The notes beneath the pieces were generated by a model. It saw only the letters and a program-made list of their open reading frames with translations. It had not been told where the DNA came from and did no database searches. Positions 10,994-23,100 of a DNA stretch of 64,000 bases are shown here, piece after piece. This DNA is from Pseudoscleropodium purum (Eukaryota; Streptophyta; Bryopsida; Hypnales; Brachytheciaceae). The translations under genes were made by a program, and so were the position numbers. Numbering within the stretch: the stretch's first letter is position 1; the number at the start of each line of letters is the position of its first letter. Location of the stretch: positions 5,272,501 through 5,336,500 of the forward strand of contig OZ017802.1 in NCBI GenBank assembly GCA_963969395.1. Direction: 5' to 3'.

Positions 10994-13900
10994 CTACACT
11001 GCTGCGGCTACTGAGCTGCGGTGAAAGACAATCTGGTGGGGCAGCAGCGAAGACACGGTGGATGCAAAGCCATCGATACCCTCGTGCTCGGCCGTGAACT
11101 CCACCACACAATGCCCATAGCCGCGCGTCGCGGTCGCTACGCTCGCGGCAAACACGTCCTCCAGCCAGCTGTGGAACGCGATCTTCCCGCCGGGCGTCTT
11201 CCATACGCAAGCCACGATCCGCTCCAGAAGGCCGAGCTCGATCTCCAGCGCCGCGTCCTGCGAGGCCGCGTGCGCAGCGAACGACTTGCCGAGCTGGCTT
11301 ACCACCTCCACCGCCAGCCCGTTGAAGTCGAACGCGTTGAAGCCCACCGCATAGTCCGGTAGCGCGCAGAAGCGGTCGGACAAGGTGGAGCGCGCCTCAG
11401 CCAACACCGACTGCAGCTTCGCCGCCTCCAAGTCCAAGTCCTCGTCATCATCTTCTTCGTCGCCATCACCCGTCGTGGCCAAGTTCAAGTTGAGGTCCAG
11501 GTTGAGGAAGCCGCGACGACTACCCGTTTCACCAGACAGCTTGGCTCGTTTCGCGCCCAGTTTGGGACGCAGCTCGCCGTTCTCGAACTTCCTCTTGGGC
11601 ACCCACGACGGCACCTGCGACGACAGGGATTGCAAGCTGGAGCGCCCATGAGATGACTGATACAATGTGGCATGATCTGAAGCACCGTTATCCACCACCG
11701 TCACGTTCTGATATTCAGCAGACTGGAAGATGACCTTCTCGCTCCCTGCCATGCAGTCCTTGACGCGCCCACAAATTTTAGCCCTGCCGCCCAGCGCCGC
11801 CAGCTTCCCCTCAGAGAATGACAAGCTGCCCGCGAGCGCTTTGGGCTCGCCGCACATGTCGCTCCCAATGCTCGTCGTCATCACCACGATGGTGTTCCCG
11901 AAGCTGACCTCGCGGCCGTTGGAATCCGCCAGCTTGCCGATCTCCATCGCCCTCACGAGACTCGTCCTGATGATGCTGTTGGCCTTGTCCACATCCTCCA
12001 GCAAGATTACGGCGGACTTCTTCATCCGTACGGCCTCCACCAGTCGGTCGATGGGCGTCTTCCCTCGGTAGCGCACGCCGTTCTCCGCGACTTCCAGTCG
12101 GGCGGGCGAGCCGTCGCCGAAGCCCAAGTGGAGGAGGCTCATCTCGTCGCCGAACACGAGCTCCGCGAGGACTTTCGCGATGATCTTTTTGGCGACGGGG
12201 TCGGGGCCCAAAAGGAGCAGCCAAGTGTCGGTCTTGGCCGTGGCGCCGCGGAAGCTGCCCATGCCGGAGCGGCACTTCATCACAGTCGCAGAGATGCCCG
12301 CCACGGCCGAGGCCTGCCACGGGACGCGCTGCATGAGGCCCTTGTACAGGCCCTTCAGAGTCGCGTCCACCGTGAACTCCTTGAAGGGGGCGCCAGCCTC
12401 AATTGTAGCTGGCTGGGGACTTGGAGACTTTGGGCGGACTTGGATGAGGCTGTGCCGTTTGGCCAATGGAGACGACTGCAATCCCAATCCCCCTTGCAGC
12501 GGAGATTGGGTGTTCCGCCGTTGCTGCAATGGCGAAGCAGACTGCAAAAGGGAAGCCCGCAAAGGGGAAGCAGACTGCAAAGGGGAAGCCCGCAAAGGGG
12601 AAGCAGACTGCAAAGGGGAAGCCCGCAATGGGGAAGCAGACTGCAAAAGCGAAGAAGACTGCAATGGCGACGAAGACTGGAATGGCGAAGTCCGCAACGG
12701 CGACGCAGTCTGCAGCATCCAAGGTGGTTTTCCGCCGTTCTTCAAGCTCAAAGGACTTGCACCTACCGACTGCTGCTGGAGGGGACTTGGATTCAGCGAC
12801 TTGGGAGCCTCCCTCAGTTTGTTGCTCAACCCGTCGTTGGCTCTTCCGAGGGCGAGGTTAGTTTGAATAGGAGCCAGAGATGCTGCATCTTGCGCCGAAG
12901 TCCCGGTGGAGCCATTGGGGTCTTCGTGATCCTCCGGAGACGAAGTCAGACTGCTCCCATCTTTGGGTGATCCAAGCTCCGGAGCCTCCACAGCCTTTGG
13001 CTCTTGCACGGGTTGCACCGGGCTGACTCGACGTGGTTCTCTGGCAGCCGTGAAAACGGTGATGCTTGGCAGAGACTGCTCGACAACAGACGACGCCAGT
13101 TGGTGGTGTTGGCGTCTGCATTCGGGACCCGACCACGGCGAGGAGATGTCCAAACCCAAACCTGCATAGAAGAAAATTGGTCGACTTTTTGAGAATGTAC
13201 TCAGCATTAAAACTCAGCAACAGAACAGTTTGTGTCAATTTTAGATCATCTACCAATAAAGCCCTGAACGCTTACAACAGGGTACCCAAATAATGTGATA
13301 GAATCCACTCTGATTTGCTAACAAGATTGGTTAAAATTCAGACCATTTCTAAGAATTGCAACTAGTCTCAGAGTTGCAATTAGGTGCAATTACCTTAAGC
13401 TGCCATGCATATAAGTCTCGATAACATCCATTTAGGGGAAGTCGTGAGATTCAAGCTACAAATGGAATGTTACTCACCAACAGGCTTGCTGAGGGATGAA
13501 GGAGACAGTAGACTTAAGGACCGCAGCTGCTGTTGCTGCTGTTGCTGCTGAGCCCGTGGCGTCAGCACGGGCATGGGTTCTCCATGCAGCATCCTGCACG
13601 TCTTTTGCCAAATCTGTTGGAGCTGAGACAGCTGCTGAGCCACTGACCGGCTATTCTCCTGAAAAAAGAAATTCCCCACCACAACTGTCCAGATAATTAG
13701 AACCCAAAACACAACCTCGGAAAGAATAACACGGTGTCCTTCTCAAACCAAACAAAAGACGATGAAACACAGTCTTGAGTAAAGTTAGATTATTTCACGA
13801 ACTTGTACACAATCAAGCTTCACTGAAACCTCTGTGATTCAAAATACCACTTCCTTGTCTCTGGAAATTGAAAGAAGAAAACTTGAAGAGAAAGGATGTA

Positions 13901-16151
13901 AAGAACTAGCATACCTGGTTCACGGCTTCCTTGGCGCACTCAGAAGAAGCTTCGTCAGTAGACATACTTAACCACTTGACTGGGGCTAATTGGAGAGACA
14001 GGCTTTCGTTTTCATGAAGGAGGCGCCGCTCCTCTTCGAACTTGGCTAGACACTCCCCACAACACTGAAACCTCTCGTTGCTATCTTTATCCTGCACGGA
14101 CGACGCCGCCACGGGCGCCCCAGTCCTCAAGATCGTAGCACTCTGATCTTTCCCATTCTGCAGGTTGTTCGCAAACCTGACAAATCCAAAAACAAAAACA
14201 TCAGTTATGTGCTTGCATACATTCTGCTCAAATACAACTCCGACAAACTCTTCACAAGCGTTGTAATTATTCCAGAATCCATAAACTTTGAAAGTAGCTC
14301 AACTACCAAGGAGCAAAACCAATAGTAAGCGCTCACTAAGCCTAACAATAATTCCTACACATCCTAAGACATGTAGAAAGACGCTTCAAAAGTTTATTAG
14401 TAGCTGAAGCACATACACTTGAGCAAAACACTGAGCATCTCTCTGCTACAGCTGAGTAGCGAGATACTCTCTAAATTTGACTCATACAAATTGCTCCCTC
14501 AATTTGATACATATGCCTTCATAAATTCCAACGAAAAAGCTTGGAAACAGTGAAAGCCAGTGATGAAGAAGGAAAGACATGCTAACCTTTGCAGGAAGGT
14601 GTTTTGCGAAGCCTGGATCACTGTTGCAATTTGCACAGGCTCGAGTCCCCAATCACTAATCAAGTTCGGATAAAGCGCTTGCAAACTGGCGAAGACGTGC
14701 GCGGTCGCCACGCCCACAACCCACAGTCTACTCCCTGCGTGCCGACTAAGCAGTTGCCTCACCTCCGCAGCCGTCCGTTGCGCAGGACAAAAATTCGAAG
14801 GCCCCTTCTTCAGTTGCATGGGTTCCGCCAGCCACTGCAAGTCCCCGATGTGCAGAATGGCTCCCGCAGGCATACACTCCTCCACGATCTTGCTGAGCTC
14901 CGCCAGCTTCTGCTCCATTTCAAGGCTACTGCAGTAGCCGAACGAGGAGGAGGAGAGTTTGGGGTCCAGGAACTGCAAGTCTTGTAGCTGCGACGGCACG
15001 GCCCCGCTCTTGATCCGAACAGCCAAGTCTTCCAGGGTGGCGTTCGCTGTCGCAGGGGTGTCGCTTATGAGGATGGCGTTGCGGTTGCGGCTTCTCGGTC
15101 GCAAGAAAATCTCCAGAATGTTTTGAACGTCTTCGTCTTTCGCAGCGGGAAGCCCAACCCCAGGAGGAGGAACAGGAACAACGCCGCGTTTCACACGGAA
15201 CATTGCCTCCCGACCCTCCAGCGACGCGGCGGCATCCGAATGCAGGGGCCACGACTTCGACGGAACTCCCGAGGCGAATTTCAGAGGGCTCTTGGTCTCG
15301 TTCTCGTCAGAGAGGACGCAACTCGCGTCATAGAACGAAGCTCCTGGAAACACACACATCAGACCGCCGAAACGGAACTCAGAACAGAAAATGATATGCA
15401 GTGAACATCGTGTGCAAACAACCCGAGTTTTGGAATTGCAACACTTAGAAATCAACCAGCAAGCAAGGCGAGGTTTGAAACGTTGGTAGCACCCTCCAGA
15501 GTTGCAGAAACAAAAGCAAACAATTTCGGGATCCATGAACCAAAAAGATAGTTTACCTTGCGAGTGAATCTCGACGTCGTGGTGCTCAGCAACTGCGCCA
15601 TCATTCGGCTGCGCACCCGTCGCGAGCGTCACGGTGGCGGCCGACCCGTCTTCCAGATTGAACTTGACATTGGTGCTTGAGAATCCGGCTTCCTTCATCA
15701 CGCGACTAACACTGGGGTCATCAAGAATGGAGATGATAAGCTGGTCGATCTCCACCTTAACAGCCAGCAGCGGCGACTGCTGGTGCTCGGGGCATCCTCT
15801 CCGCTGATGCGCGTGCGCGCGTTTCAGCGCGGCCATGAGCGCGTTCGACAGAATGGGCGGCGGCTGATGCTGGCCGCCGTTCATGGCCATGGCGGACTGC
15901 GGGAGGTGGTCGAGCGCGACGTTGAAGCAGACCTCGAGCGCGCGGCACTCGGCCGTCTGCGCGTTCTGAGGATGGGAGAGCATACACGCCTGGCGCAAGC
16001 GGCTGCCGGCGTGCGTGAGCAGCATGGACACCACATGGAGGGGCTGCACCTGAGGGTGGCCCCGCCGTCGCGCCTCCGTGACCGCATGCTTCAAAACGCC
16101 GAGGGCCGCCGGGGTAAGCAAGTGCTGCACTGAGTTGGCCCCGCTACGCAT
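10994..16151 (-). CDS. SMXL: SMXL/D53-family repressor (double Clp-N, P-loop NTPase-like), 5 exons
   Basis: Coding exons (minus strand): 16151-15557, 15343-14587, 14176-13915, 13658-13478, 13161-10994. All four introns are GT-AG and the joined frame is exactly 1,321 codons (1,320 residues plus stop). Residues 1-198 form the double Clp-N repeat (MRSGANSVQHLLTP; LRQACMLSHP; CRALEVCFNVALDHLP). Exon 2 gives the degenerate first ATPase region (NILEIFLRPRSRNRNAIL; GAILHIGDLQWL). Exons 3-4 carry CCGECLAKFEEE and IWQKTCRMLHGEP, as in SMXL middle domains. Exon 5 holds an SPL-rich repeat (752-811), Walker A-like GPDPVAKK (917-924), the RGKT degron motif (964-967; 12056-12067), Walker B-like ILLEDVDKA (984-992), a basic NLS-like stretch (about 1121-1140), an extended EAR motif LNLDLNLNL (1151-1159) and an acidic run. 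Known role of the family: nuclear transcriptional repressors recruiting TOPLESS and degraded through MAX2/D3 in karrikin or strigolactone signalling. The start is chosen at the family's MRSG/MRAG, six bases after a splice acceptor. It is longer than the usual 1,000-1,150 residues because of the low-complexity insert. Confidence 0.95.
11480..11506 (-). other. EAR repression motif codons (overlapping LxLxL)
   Basis: Residues 1151-1159 of the SMXL protein read LNLDLNLNL: five leucines at alternate positions, so several LxLxL frames overlap, including the classic LDLNL. EAR motifs bind TOPLESS corepressors. It is followed directly by an acidic stretch (GDEEDDDEDLDLE) that contains a further LDLE. 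Confidence 0.85.
12524..12703 (-). repeat. In-frame coding minisatellite (33-bp units) in SMXL exon 5
   Basis: The coding strand repeats a 33-bp unit encoding SASPLRASPLQ about three times, flanked by degenerate copies (SSSPLQSSSLLQ, SASPLQQ). Because the unit is a multiple of three, copy-number change does not break the frame. The repeat lies between the middle domain and the second ATPase-like domain, a region that is normally a variable linker in this family. The SP and S-P-L pattern could be a phosphorylation-rich disordered linker; that is inference. Confidence 0.85.
15344..15556 (-). other. SMXL intron 1 (213 bp, length divisible by three)
   Basis: Donor CAAG|GTAAAC, acceptor TTTCCAG|GAG. 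The intron has no in-frame stop and its length is a multiple of three, so the reading frame stays open through it. Retention would add 71 residues (including WFMDPEIVCFCFCNSGGC) after residue 198 instead of truncating the protein. Introns 2 (14177-14586), 3 (13659-13914) and 4 (13162-13477) have ordinary GT-AG ends. Confidence 0.85.
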
Positions 16152-16156
16152 ACCCA

Positions 16157-17514
16157 CTGCTTGGAGAAAAAAAGCAAGCAATTGCGCTGCGAAGCTTCAC
16201 TGGCTCATACTTCACAACCACACTCGCAAAAAGATGGTACCAATTCGCCCGTCACATCCACATTCTACCTTCATCTGGGCTAGATTATGGAATCTCCGAT
16301 ACAACCCCACCTGTGCAATCTTGCGAATGCTTTTACCGGCGCGCTTGAATACTTCTGTTATAAGTTTTGTAGATGCTCTGTTGTAAAGTTCGGTTCTGTA
16401 TCTGCAACGGCCCGGCACCGGATGGGACGCTCTCCACGCCGTTGGCTCTCTAGCAGGTGAGCCTAAGTCGTTAGCCCAACCTGCTGCTGTTCGGCGAGCC
16501 CATGTGCGCGATCATGTGCAGACCATCAGGAAGGTCTGTGCAGGAAAGTTTCGAAGATGTCGGTTACTAACCATGCCATCGCCCAAGCCAGCTCCGTGGT
16601 GCAATTTGGAAGCCAACACCCTAGCAAATAAAGAGTCACCGCTTCACACTCGTCACTCCTATGTTGCACGCCGCTTGATGGAAGCTGGTTTCAAACCCCT
16701 TCGAGAATCCTGCAATGACCATGGCACAACCCGTGATAAGAAACGAGTTCATTGGATTGAGCTTTTGACGAAAAACTGGTCTTGTGTCCCGAATTCTGGA
16801 AGAGATTCAGAAATTCTGCAGGAGGCAATTCTAAAGTGCGTAGCAGAGTCTCTCGACGTTGCTACTAACAGTGAACATGAGTTTGAATGGTGGTGGATGC
16901 TGTTTACAAAGGAATCAACAAACATTACAGGAAGTGCTGACTGTGCAGAATGTTAACCAACTTTCTATCATGCATCTGACACGAACTCCAAGACGGAAAT
17001 CCTACAGCGCGGTAGGCAGGATTCGAGGATTCGGGAGCTCGGCATGGGGGATACTAAAAATGCGTTGACAACCTCCCAAAGAAACCAACACAGGGGTAGC
17101 GTACAAACGTGGAGATTGTCAATGCGAGGTTGTAAGAAACCCTCTGCGTCATTACGCAAAACTAGGGGACCCATTCTTCGTTTCTAACTTCCCAGATTTC
17201 AAACACAAGTAGCAGATTTGAACAACCCCACTGTATACCGCTTGCTGACGCAACCACAAAACCTACCCAATTTTTGAGCCCGGGCAAACAACAAGCAGAA
17301 GGGTAGAAATTCTGCACAAGCTCCAGGAAAAAACTCAACAATGCCGCAGTACGCAACGAACTCGTCGCCACTCATGTCTCCCCTACCAACAATTCACTCC
17401 CTCACTCTTCCTAAACTTCAAAAACCCACCGAAACCCGACTTCCCCTCCCCCTTCCCAAACTTCCCAAACTTCATGAATGTCCACTTCCTTCACGATGTA
17501 GGCAAATGGCGTAC
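16157..17514 (-). other. Probable leader intron of the SMXL gene
   Basis: Immediately upstream of the ATG on the coding strand there is a strong acceptor: TTTTTTTCTCCAAGCAG (ending 16157), followed by TGGGT and ATG. Such an acceptor six bases before the start means an intron in the 5' leader. The best donor I see upstream is ATCAG|GTACG (17515/17514), giving 1,358 bp. The acceptor is convincing; the donor choice is uncertain. Confidence 0.5.
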
Positions 17515-17930
17515 CTGATGCCGATTCCTTCCGGGCCCGTGAACCGTGTCTGAACTCACACCGCCGTACTCCAACCCCAAGCCAGACGTCGAGATCCACA
17601 ACCACAACCACAAACGGACTTTCCAAACCCAAGCTCCAGCACCACCACTTGCCACTTGCGAGAGATCCCCCGGCCCAAATCACACCTTCGGATCCAATTC
17701 GACTCACCAGCTGAGCTTGTTCATAACCCCAACACAAGAGAGATGGAAACAGGGGTTGCGAGTGGGAATGCAAGGGGGGGCGGGACGCCGCTAAGCTTAC
17801 AGTACCCAACCTCGAAAAGCTTGATGAAAAGGTGGACTAGTGAAAGAGAGAGAAAGAGAGGAGACGAAAGAAGGAGAAGAAGGGGAGAAGAAGGAGAAGG
17901 AGAAGAAGTAGAAGAAGATGAAGCATGAAA
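17515..17930 (-). promoter_or_regulatory. Putative SMXL first exon/leader with CT-rich tract
   Basis: On the coding (minus) strand, 17,838-17,927 is almost pure CT with CTT and TCTC runs, a composition common in plant 5' leaders just after the transcription start. I place the first exon between about 17,930 and 17,515. It contains an ATG at 17809 whose frame stays open to the proposed donor. No TATA box could be placed with confidence upstream (17,930-18,100). Confidence 0.4.
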
Positions 17931-18190
17931 CCAAAAAGGTGACTCTCACGCTGGAATCGGAGAAGGCGGGGTACTCCGGATGCCCGAACTTTCGTAGAAG
18001 GTTCTACCTATCCTATTTGCATTAAACTAAAAGGTTTGGGCCGTGATTTCGTCTTGCGTCACCTGGTTCAAGTTCTCTCTCACACCTTTCCCCCATCCTC
18101 CGCGTAAAGCCTTGGCCTGAGGCTTGCCTTTGCAGACATATTTACGGCTCATACTTACCCCCACTTTCAGTGAGGATTCGTACAACACTG

Positions 18191-18256
18191 GAAAAAAAAG
18201 GGAAGGAAAGGAAAGAAAGGAAAAGAAAGGAAGAAAAAAAAAAAAAAAGCAGCCTC
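18191..18256 (+). repeat. Purine-only tract (GGAAA)n/(A)n
   Basis: About 65 bases with only A and G, made of GGAAAG-type units and ending in a run of A. A second purine-rich block (GGGAGAGAGGGAGGGAGGG) lies at about 18,309-18,328. Both are upstream of the proposed SMXL transcription start. Confidence 0.8.
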
Positions 18257-18654
18257 GGAAAGGAGGGGATTATAACGTAAGCAAGCTTACGGTACTACTG
18301 GCTGACAGGAGGGAGAGAGGGAGGGAGGGTTGCGCTGGACTGCTGGAAAGGAGGAACACCGACAATCTAGGCTCGGGGTTCATTTGCAGCCGCGAAATCT
18401 AGGCTGGGAAGCTTGGCTTTTGTCTTGGGTTTCATTATTCATGGATGGTACTCAAAATGGGAGTCGTAGCATTCGTGCATTTTGAAAAGGTGCACTAATT
18501 TGGGATGCGGGATATTGGAGACGGTTTGTCTTTGTTGGGTTTTAGTTTGGACTAATCTGGCTTGGTTTCATGTAGGAGGGGGAGCTGATGCAGAACTGCC
18601 AGCTGAAATGTACTACGGGCAGTCATTTCAGAAAGGGGAAAGGGGCAAGTGCAT

Positions 18655-18800
18655 GTACCGCATTTTTGCAACAAAATTTGCAACAAAAACTTTTTAAAAT
18701 TTGGAATATATTTTGGGTGATTTTTTGAATGTACCGCATTGCATTTGCATCAAAATTGCAACTTTTTTTAAATTTAGAATGTATTTTGGGTGGGTTTTCT
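18655..18800 (+). repeat. Tandem duplication, 76-bp period
   Basis: GTACCGCATT begins at 18655 and again at 18731. Both copies continue with a GCA(A/T)CAAAATT-type block, a T-run, AAATTT(G/A)GAAT and GTATTTTGGGTG or ATATTTTGGGTG. The two copies have diverged by several substitutions and small gaps. Confidence 0.7.
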
Positions 18801-19245
18801 TAGAATAAAAGAGACTGAGCTCATAGATGCAAAATATATATGGCCTGCTACTATTCTCAAAAAATTTGTTGCACTAATCGTGTGGTGAAAATAAATTAAA
18901 TTATTGGTAGGTTTAGGATTCGGAAGAAGGAATTTGAAATACTGTACTCTTGATTCATATGACCTGAAGACAGGTCAAGCCTTGTGAGAATTTGGATTAC
19001 TTCCATTCGATAACACAAAGGTAGTATTGTCAATACCTTCAGTTAACATTTGCAATATCATATGTTTAGTGCTTGATTTGTTGATGCTAGCAAAAAAATC
19101 ACTTTTTAATTGTAAAATGGGTGTGGCATTACAATTGGATGTGGTATGGGATGCGGATTTGCATTACACTACTAACTACTAAAGCGCAAGTACAAAGAAA
19201 GTCCATCAAATGTAAATGCGAATTGGAATTGAAATTTCTTCTTAA

Positions 19246-20185
19246 CCCCTAAAGCCCTGAACCCCATTTTTTGGCAACATAGTGATTTTGGGCAACTCAC
19301 TATGGATGCAATTTTTTTTTTTTTTATTTGAAATTTTAACATGACATGTGTCCGAGGAGTAGCTTTAAGGCCCAACAATTTTTATAACTTTTGACTGCAT
19401 GGCTAAAAAGCTATTGTATGAAATGTGATTTTCAATGCTCAGCGAGCAGCCTAGGCAGCAAAAAAAATTCTTCAAAAATCACTTTTTTCAAAAATTAAAA
19501 TTTGAAATTGATTCTTTAGATTTATATCTACATGGAAAGCTTTGAATCATTGCATTTGGATGGATAAATCAAATGTTATGAGGAATTTTAGTTTGGGATA
19601 GTTTATAAATAGTTATAGAATCTCTACTATGAAATAAACTTTGAAGCCCTTTATTTTACTCAATTTTAAATATTTTTGGAAAAAAAAAAATTTAGGTATA
19701 CATTGTTTATTACAACATTGCAACTATTAGGATTGGCATTTTTCAATTCCATAAAGAAATTATTAACAACTTAGTACTTTGAATCATTTACTACTTCATT
19801 CTACTTACTATTTTTTCCTACATGTTGCACAATTCCAAATAATCTAAAAATTTCCAAGCATGTAGCCAACTTGATTTGAAGAATGAATTCAAAGAGTAAC
19901 CACCATTTTGGACATCTTTTCATGCAAATGTGACCTTCTGAAGTGCAATTGCCCAAATTTTTGCAGGGAAAAAAAAGGATTTTTGTGAATTCAAACACTA
20001 ATATCTTGCAATTGACACAATGGAAATTTTTGAAATTTTTACCACATCTTTTCAAAATAGTTTACTACAAGATCCTATGGTTACTTGTACTTAAAAATGG
20101 GTTTTTTTCAAAAATTGGGTACTTGCACTAGAAATGGCAGTTTTAGAGTGTTTTTGGTGAAAACATAGTCAAAAACCTTTAGGGG
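19246..20185 (+). mobile_element. TTAA-bounded, piggyBac-like non-autonomous element (940 bp)
   Basis: TTAA flanks both sides (19242-19245 and 20186-20189). The left end is CCCCTAAAGCCC and the right end reverse-complements to CCCCTAAAGGTT, a perfect 9-bp terminal inverted repeat starting with CCC. TTAA target sites and CCC termini are the signature of piggyBac. No transposase frame is inside. The interior (from about 19,470) recurs at 58,969-59,889 in the same orientation and at about 56,603-57,610 inverted. Confidence 0.7.
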
Positions 20186-20189
20186 TTAA

Positions 20190-23100
20190 CCAAGACATGA
20201 AAAACAAAGTACATTAATCAACCATAAAATAGAGGTAATGTTTATATTTATCCTCATTGGGAAAAACAGACCATGTCCATAGACTTTGTATGATGCGTTT
20301 AATATCTTATCACAAGGAATGCCAACTTTTCACCATCTAGTACAATCTATAGTTCTAGTCTAATCACAATATGAAAGTTTTGAATAAGACTACTATAGTA
20401 TCCTTTTTACATTGGCATTTTCATTCCATGTGTCATGGTTTTAAACATAGGGAATTTCAATACAAGTTGATGATGACAACAATGGTCTTGAAATAGTTTT
20501 CAACAACAATAGGAAAATGCAATGTAAAAAAGACAACATGACCAAAAGTTCTTGCCCTTGATTTTGACCCTTTTTAAAATAGCCCTTTACAAATTCTTAC
20601 TTGGAATGTATTAGCAATATTCTTGAAGTCCTGCAACAAGGAATGTCAACCTTGACCATAGAATATGGTACATAGTTCTAGTATAATTACTACATGAGAT
20701 TTTTGAATATGACAGCTAGGGTGTCCCTTCTACATTGGCATTTCAAATGAGATAATTTCATTTCTAATGTCTATGGTTTAAACATGGGGAACTTCAATAG
20801 AATTTGATGATAACAACAATGGTCTTGAAACAGTTTTCCACAATAATGAGGGCCACAACATGCTAGAGACAAGATGATCCAAAATAATTACTCTTAGATT
20901 TTCCCTTTTCTAAAACCAACTTGTATATATTCTTCCTTGAAGTGTACTAGCAATATTCTTGATAACAAAGGGTTGCAATGGATCAAACTATTTTCAAAAA
21001 TTTGAACAATCATAATTTATTCATATAGTATCCAAAAAATAAATAAGAAGAGAATTTAGAATATTATTTTAACTTCCAACAAGATTTGGGTAATTGAAAA
21101 ATAGATTCACCCCAATGGAGGCCAATAATTTTTTTAAATGAAAATTTAGTTCACCTTTTTGAATACTCCATGATTTGATTTCTCTTCTGAAATTTTTAAA
21201 ATTCTTTTCAAATAATTCAACTTCTATATTTAAAAAAGATTCTTGCCTAAAATGTTTTAGCAATATTCTAAATAATCTAAAGTTTCATTAAATCAACATA
21301 TTTCCAACAATTGAAAAGTCACTAATATTATTTGATTTGTTTATAATAAAAATATATATAATTACTATATATTTATATAGTATTCTAAAAATGCATATAA
21401 AGGGAATCTATAATATTTTTTGACTTCCAACAAGATTATGGTAGCTAAAAAAATTTACTTCAATAGAGGTCAATAATTTTTTTAAATGAAAATTAAGTTC
21501 ACCTCTTTGAATACTCTATAAATTCTTTTATTTTCTTCTAAATTTGTTTAAAAAAATTATAATTTTTTTTCCAATAATTCAACTCCTATATTTAAAAATA
21601 ATAATTTGATAAACATGCTTATCTAGCTATAATAGTGAAGCTCACACCAACATCCCATTTTCCTTTAGTTTTATCAATTCTCTTGTGATCCATTTCATAT
21701 GCTGATGTTTCTCATCAAAAATATGAAAATCAAATTTGTCATGTAGATTTCATTATGTAGAATTTTATCAGAATAGTCAAAAAATTTAATAGACATTTTA
21801 AGAATGCCATTATTATTATACATAGTCTTGTTTTTCTTTCTTTCTTTTTGTTCTTTATATTAAACTAAACAATATTGCACTAAACAATATTGCACTAGAT
21901 TCTTATAGAAATTTGTGGAAGAAATTTGAAAAGCTCTAAATTCATAGATTGCAAAGTTTAGCATTCAAAGTAAGAAATTTTTTTTGGCACTATGCCATGC
22001 AAAAAAATAAGACTTTAAATCCCTGCAACTTTAAAACTTTTGTACTATAGAGTTTAAATTAAAATTTTATATGTTGTTGGATTGAGTTAGGGGAAAATAG
22101 TTTAAGTGAAACTTCATTGTTTATTCTTTAAAAAATGTTAAAAAGAAATAGCTATAATAATGAAGGAAAAATTTTATTCCTAAAAATTACAAGATGAAAT
22201 TGAAACACTTAAATCTTGTCTATGAAATTGTTCCAACCTACAATCTAACTTCGTTTAATCAACTTTTTTAAAATTTAAAATTGAATAAATAAAAAATTAT
22301 TATTAAATATGTCATTTTTTAAAAATAAGTTAAAAGTTCATAAATTTTTTTAAACTTTCACATCGCTAATCTAAATGGAATGGGAATGATTTCCAAGTAG
22401 ATACAAATGTATTTTATAGCAAATACAAAACAAAAAACTAATTTTAAGTTATGTATTTTGTTAGTTTGGGCTTGTAGTTTTTGCCCTTGAGGTGGAATAA
22501 CTTTTGTTCACAAGCTTTGATTGAACAAACAAATTATATTTTCTCAAATATGGTTATTTTTTGTGACTAAAGAAACGGTTTGAAATAATAAATAACTAAG
22601 ATCATAAGAAAATGTCCAAACTTTCATTTGTCCCTCAATTTAGTAATGTTCTTTCAAGGGCTAATTTCAAAATGTAAAATTATATTAGACATTTCAAGTA
22701 GTAATCTATAGGTGAGGGTTTCAATAAAAAAGACAAAATTAGGGACAATTACTTTGAGTCATCTTATCTTTTGCACATTGTAGACCCCTATTATTGTGGA
22801 AAACTAATTCAAGACTATCATTGTCATCGTCAAATTATATTGAAGTTCCCCTTGTTTAGTCTACAACACTAGAAATGGAATTATTTCATTTGAAATGCCA
22901 ATGTAGAAGGGACACCCTTGTTGTTATATTCAAAAATCTCATATAGTGATTACACTAAAATCATGCACCATATTCTATGGTCAAAGTTTACATTCATCGT
23001 AGAAGAACAATGAATGCCTCTATCAAGAACATTTGTCATCATCCAAACTATATTAAAGTTCCCCATGTCTAGACTACAACACTAGAAATGAAATTATTTC

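Noticed and set aside
11811..12320. Minus-strand 169-codon frame within SMXL exon 5
   Set aside because: Alternative-frame shadow of the conserved ATPase-like domain, with arginine-rich nonsense composition.
12128..12970. Plus-strand 280-codon frame opposite SMXL exon 5
   Set aside because: It is the antisense shadow of the GC-rich exon and its minisatellite (low-complexity RGSPQRGSRLQ-type output); the minus strand carries the real domains.
16504..16956. Plus-strand 150-codon open frame upstream of SMXL
   Set aside because: It lies in the proposed leader intron on the opposite strand, has no recognisable domain, and its composition matches the surrounding non-coding DNA.
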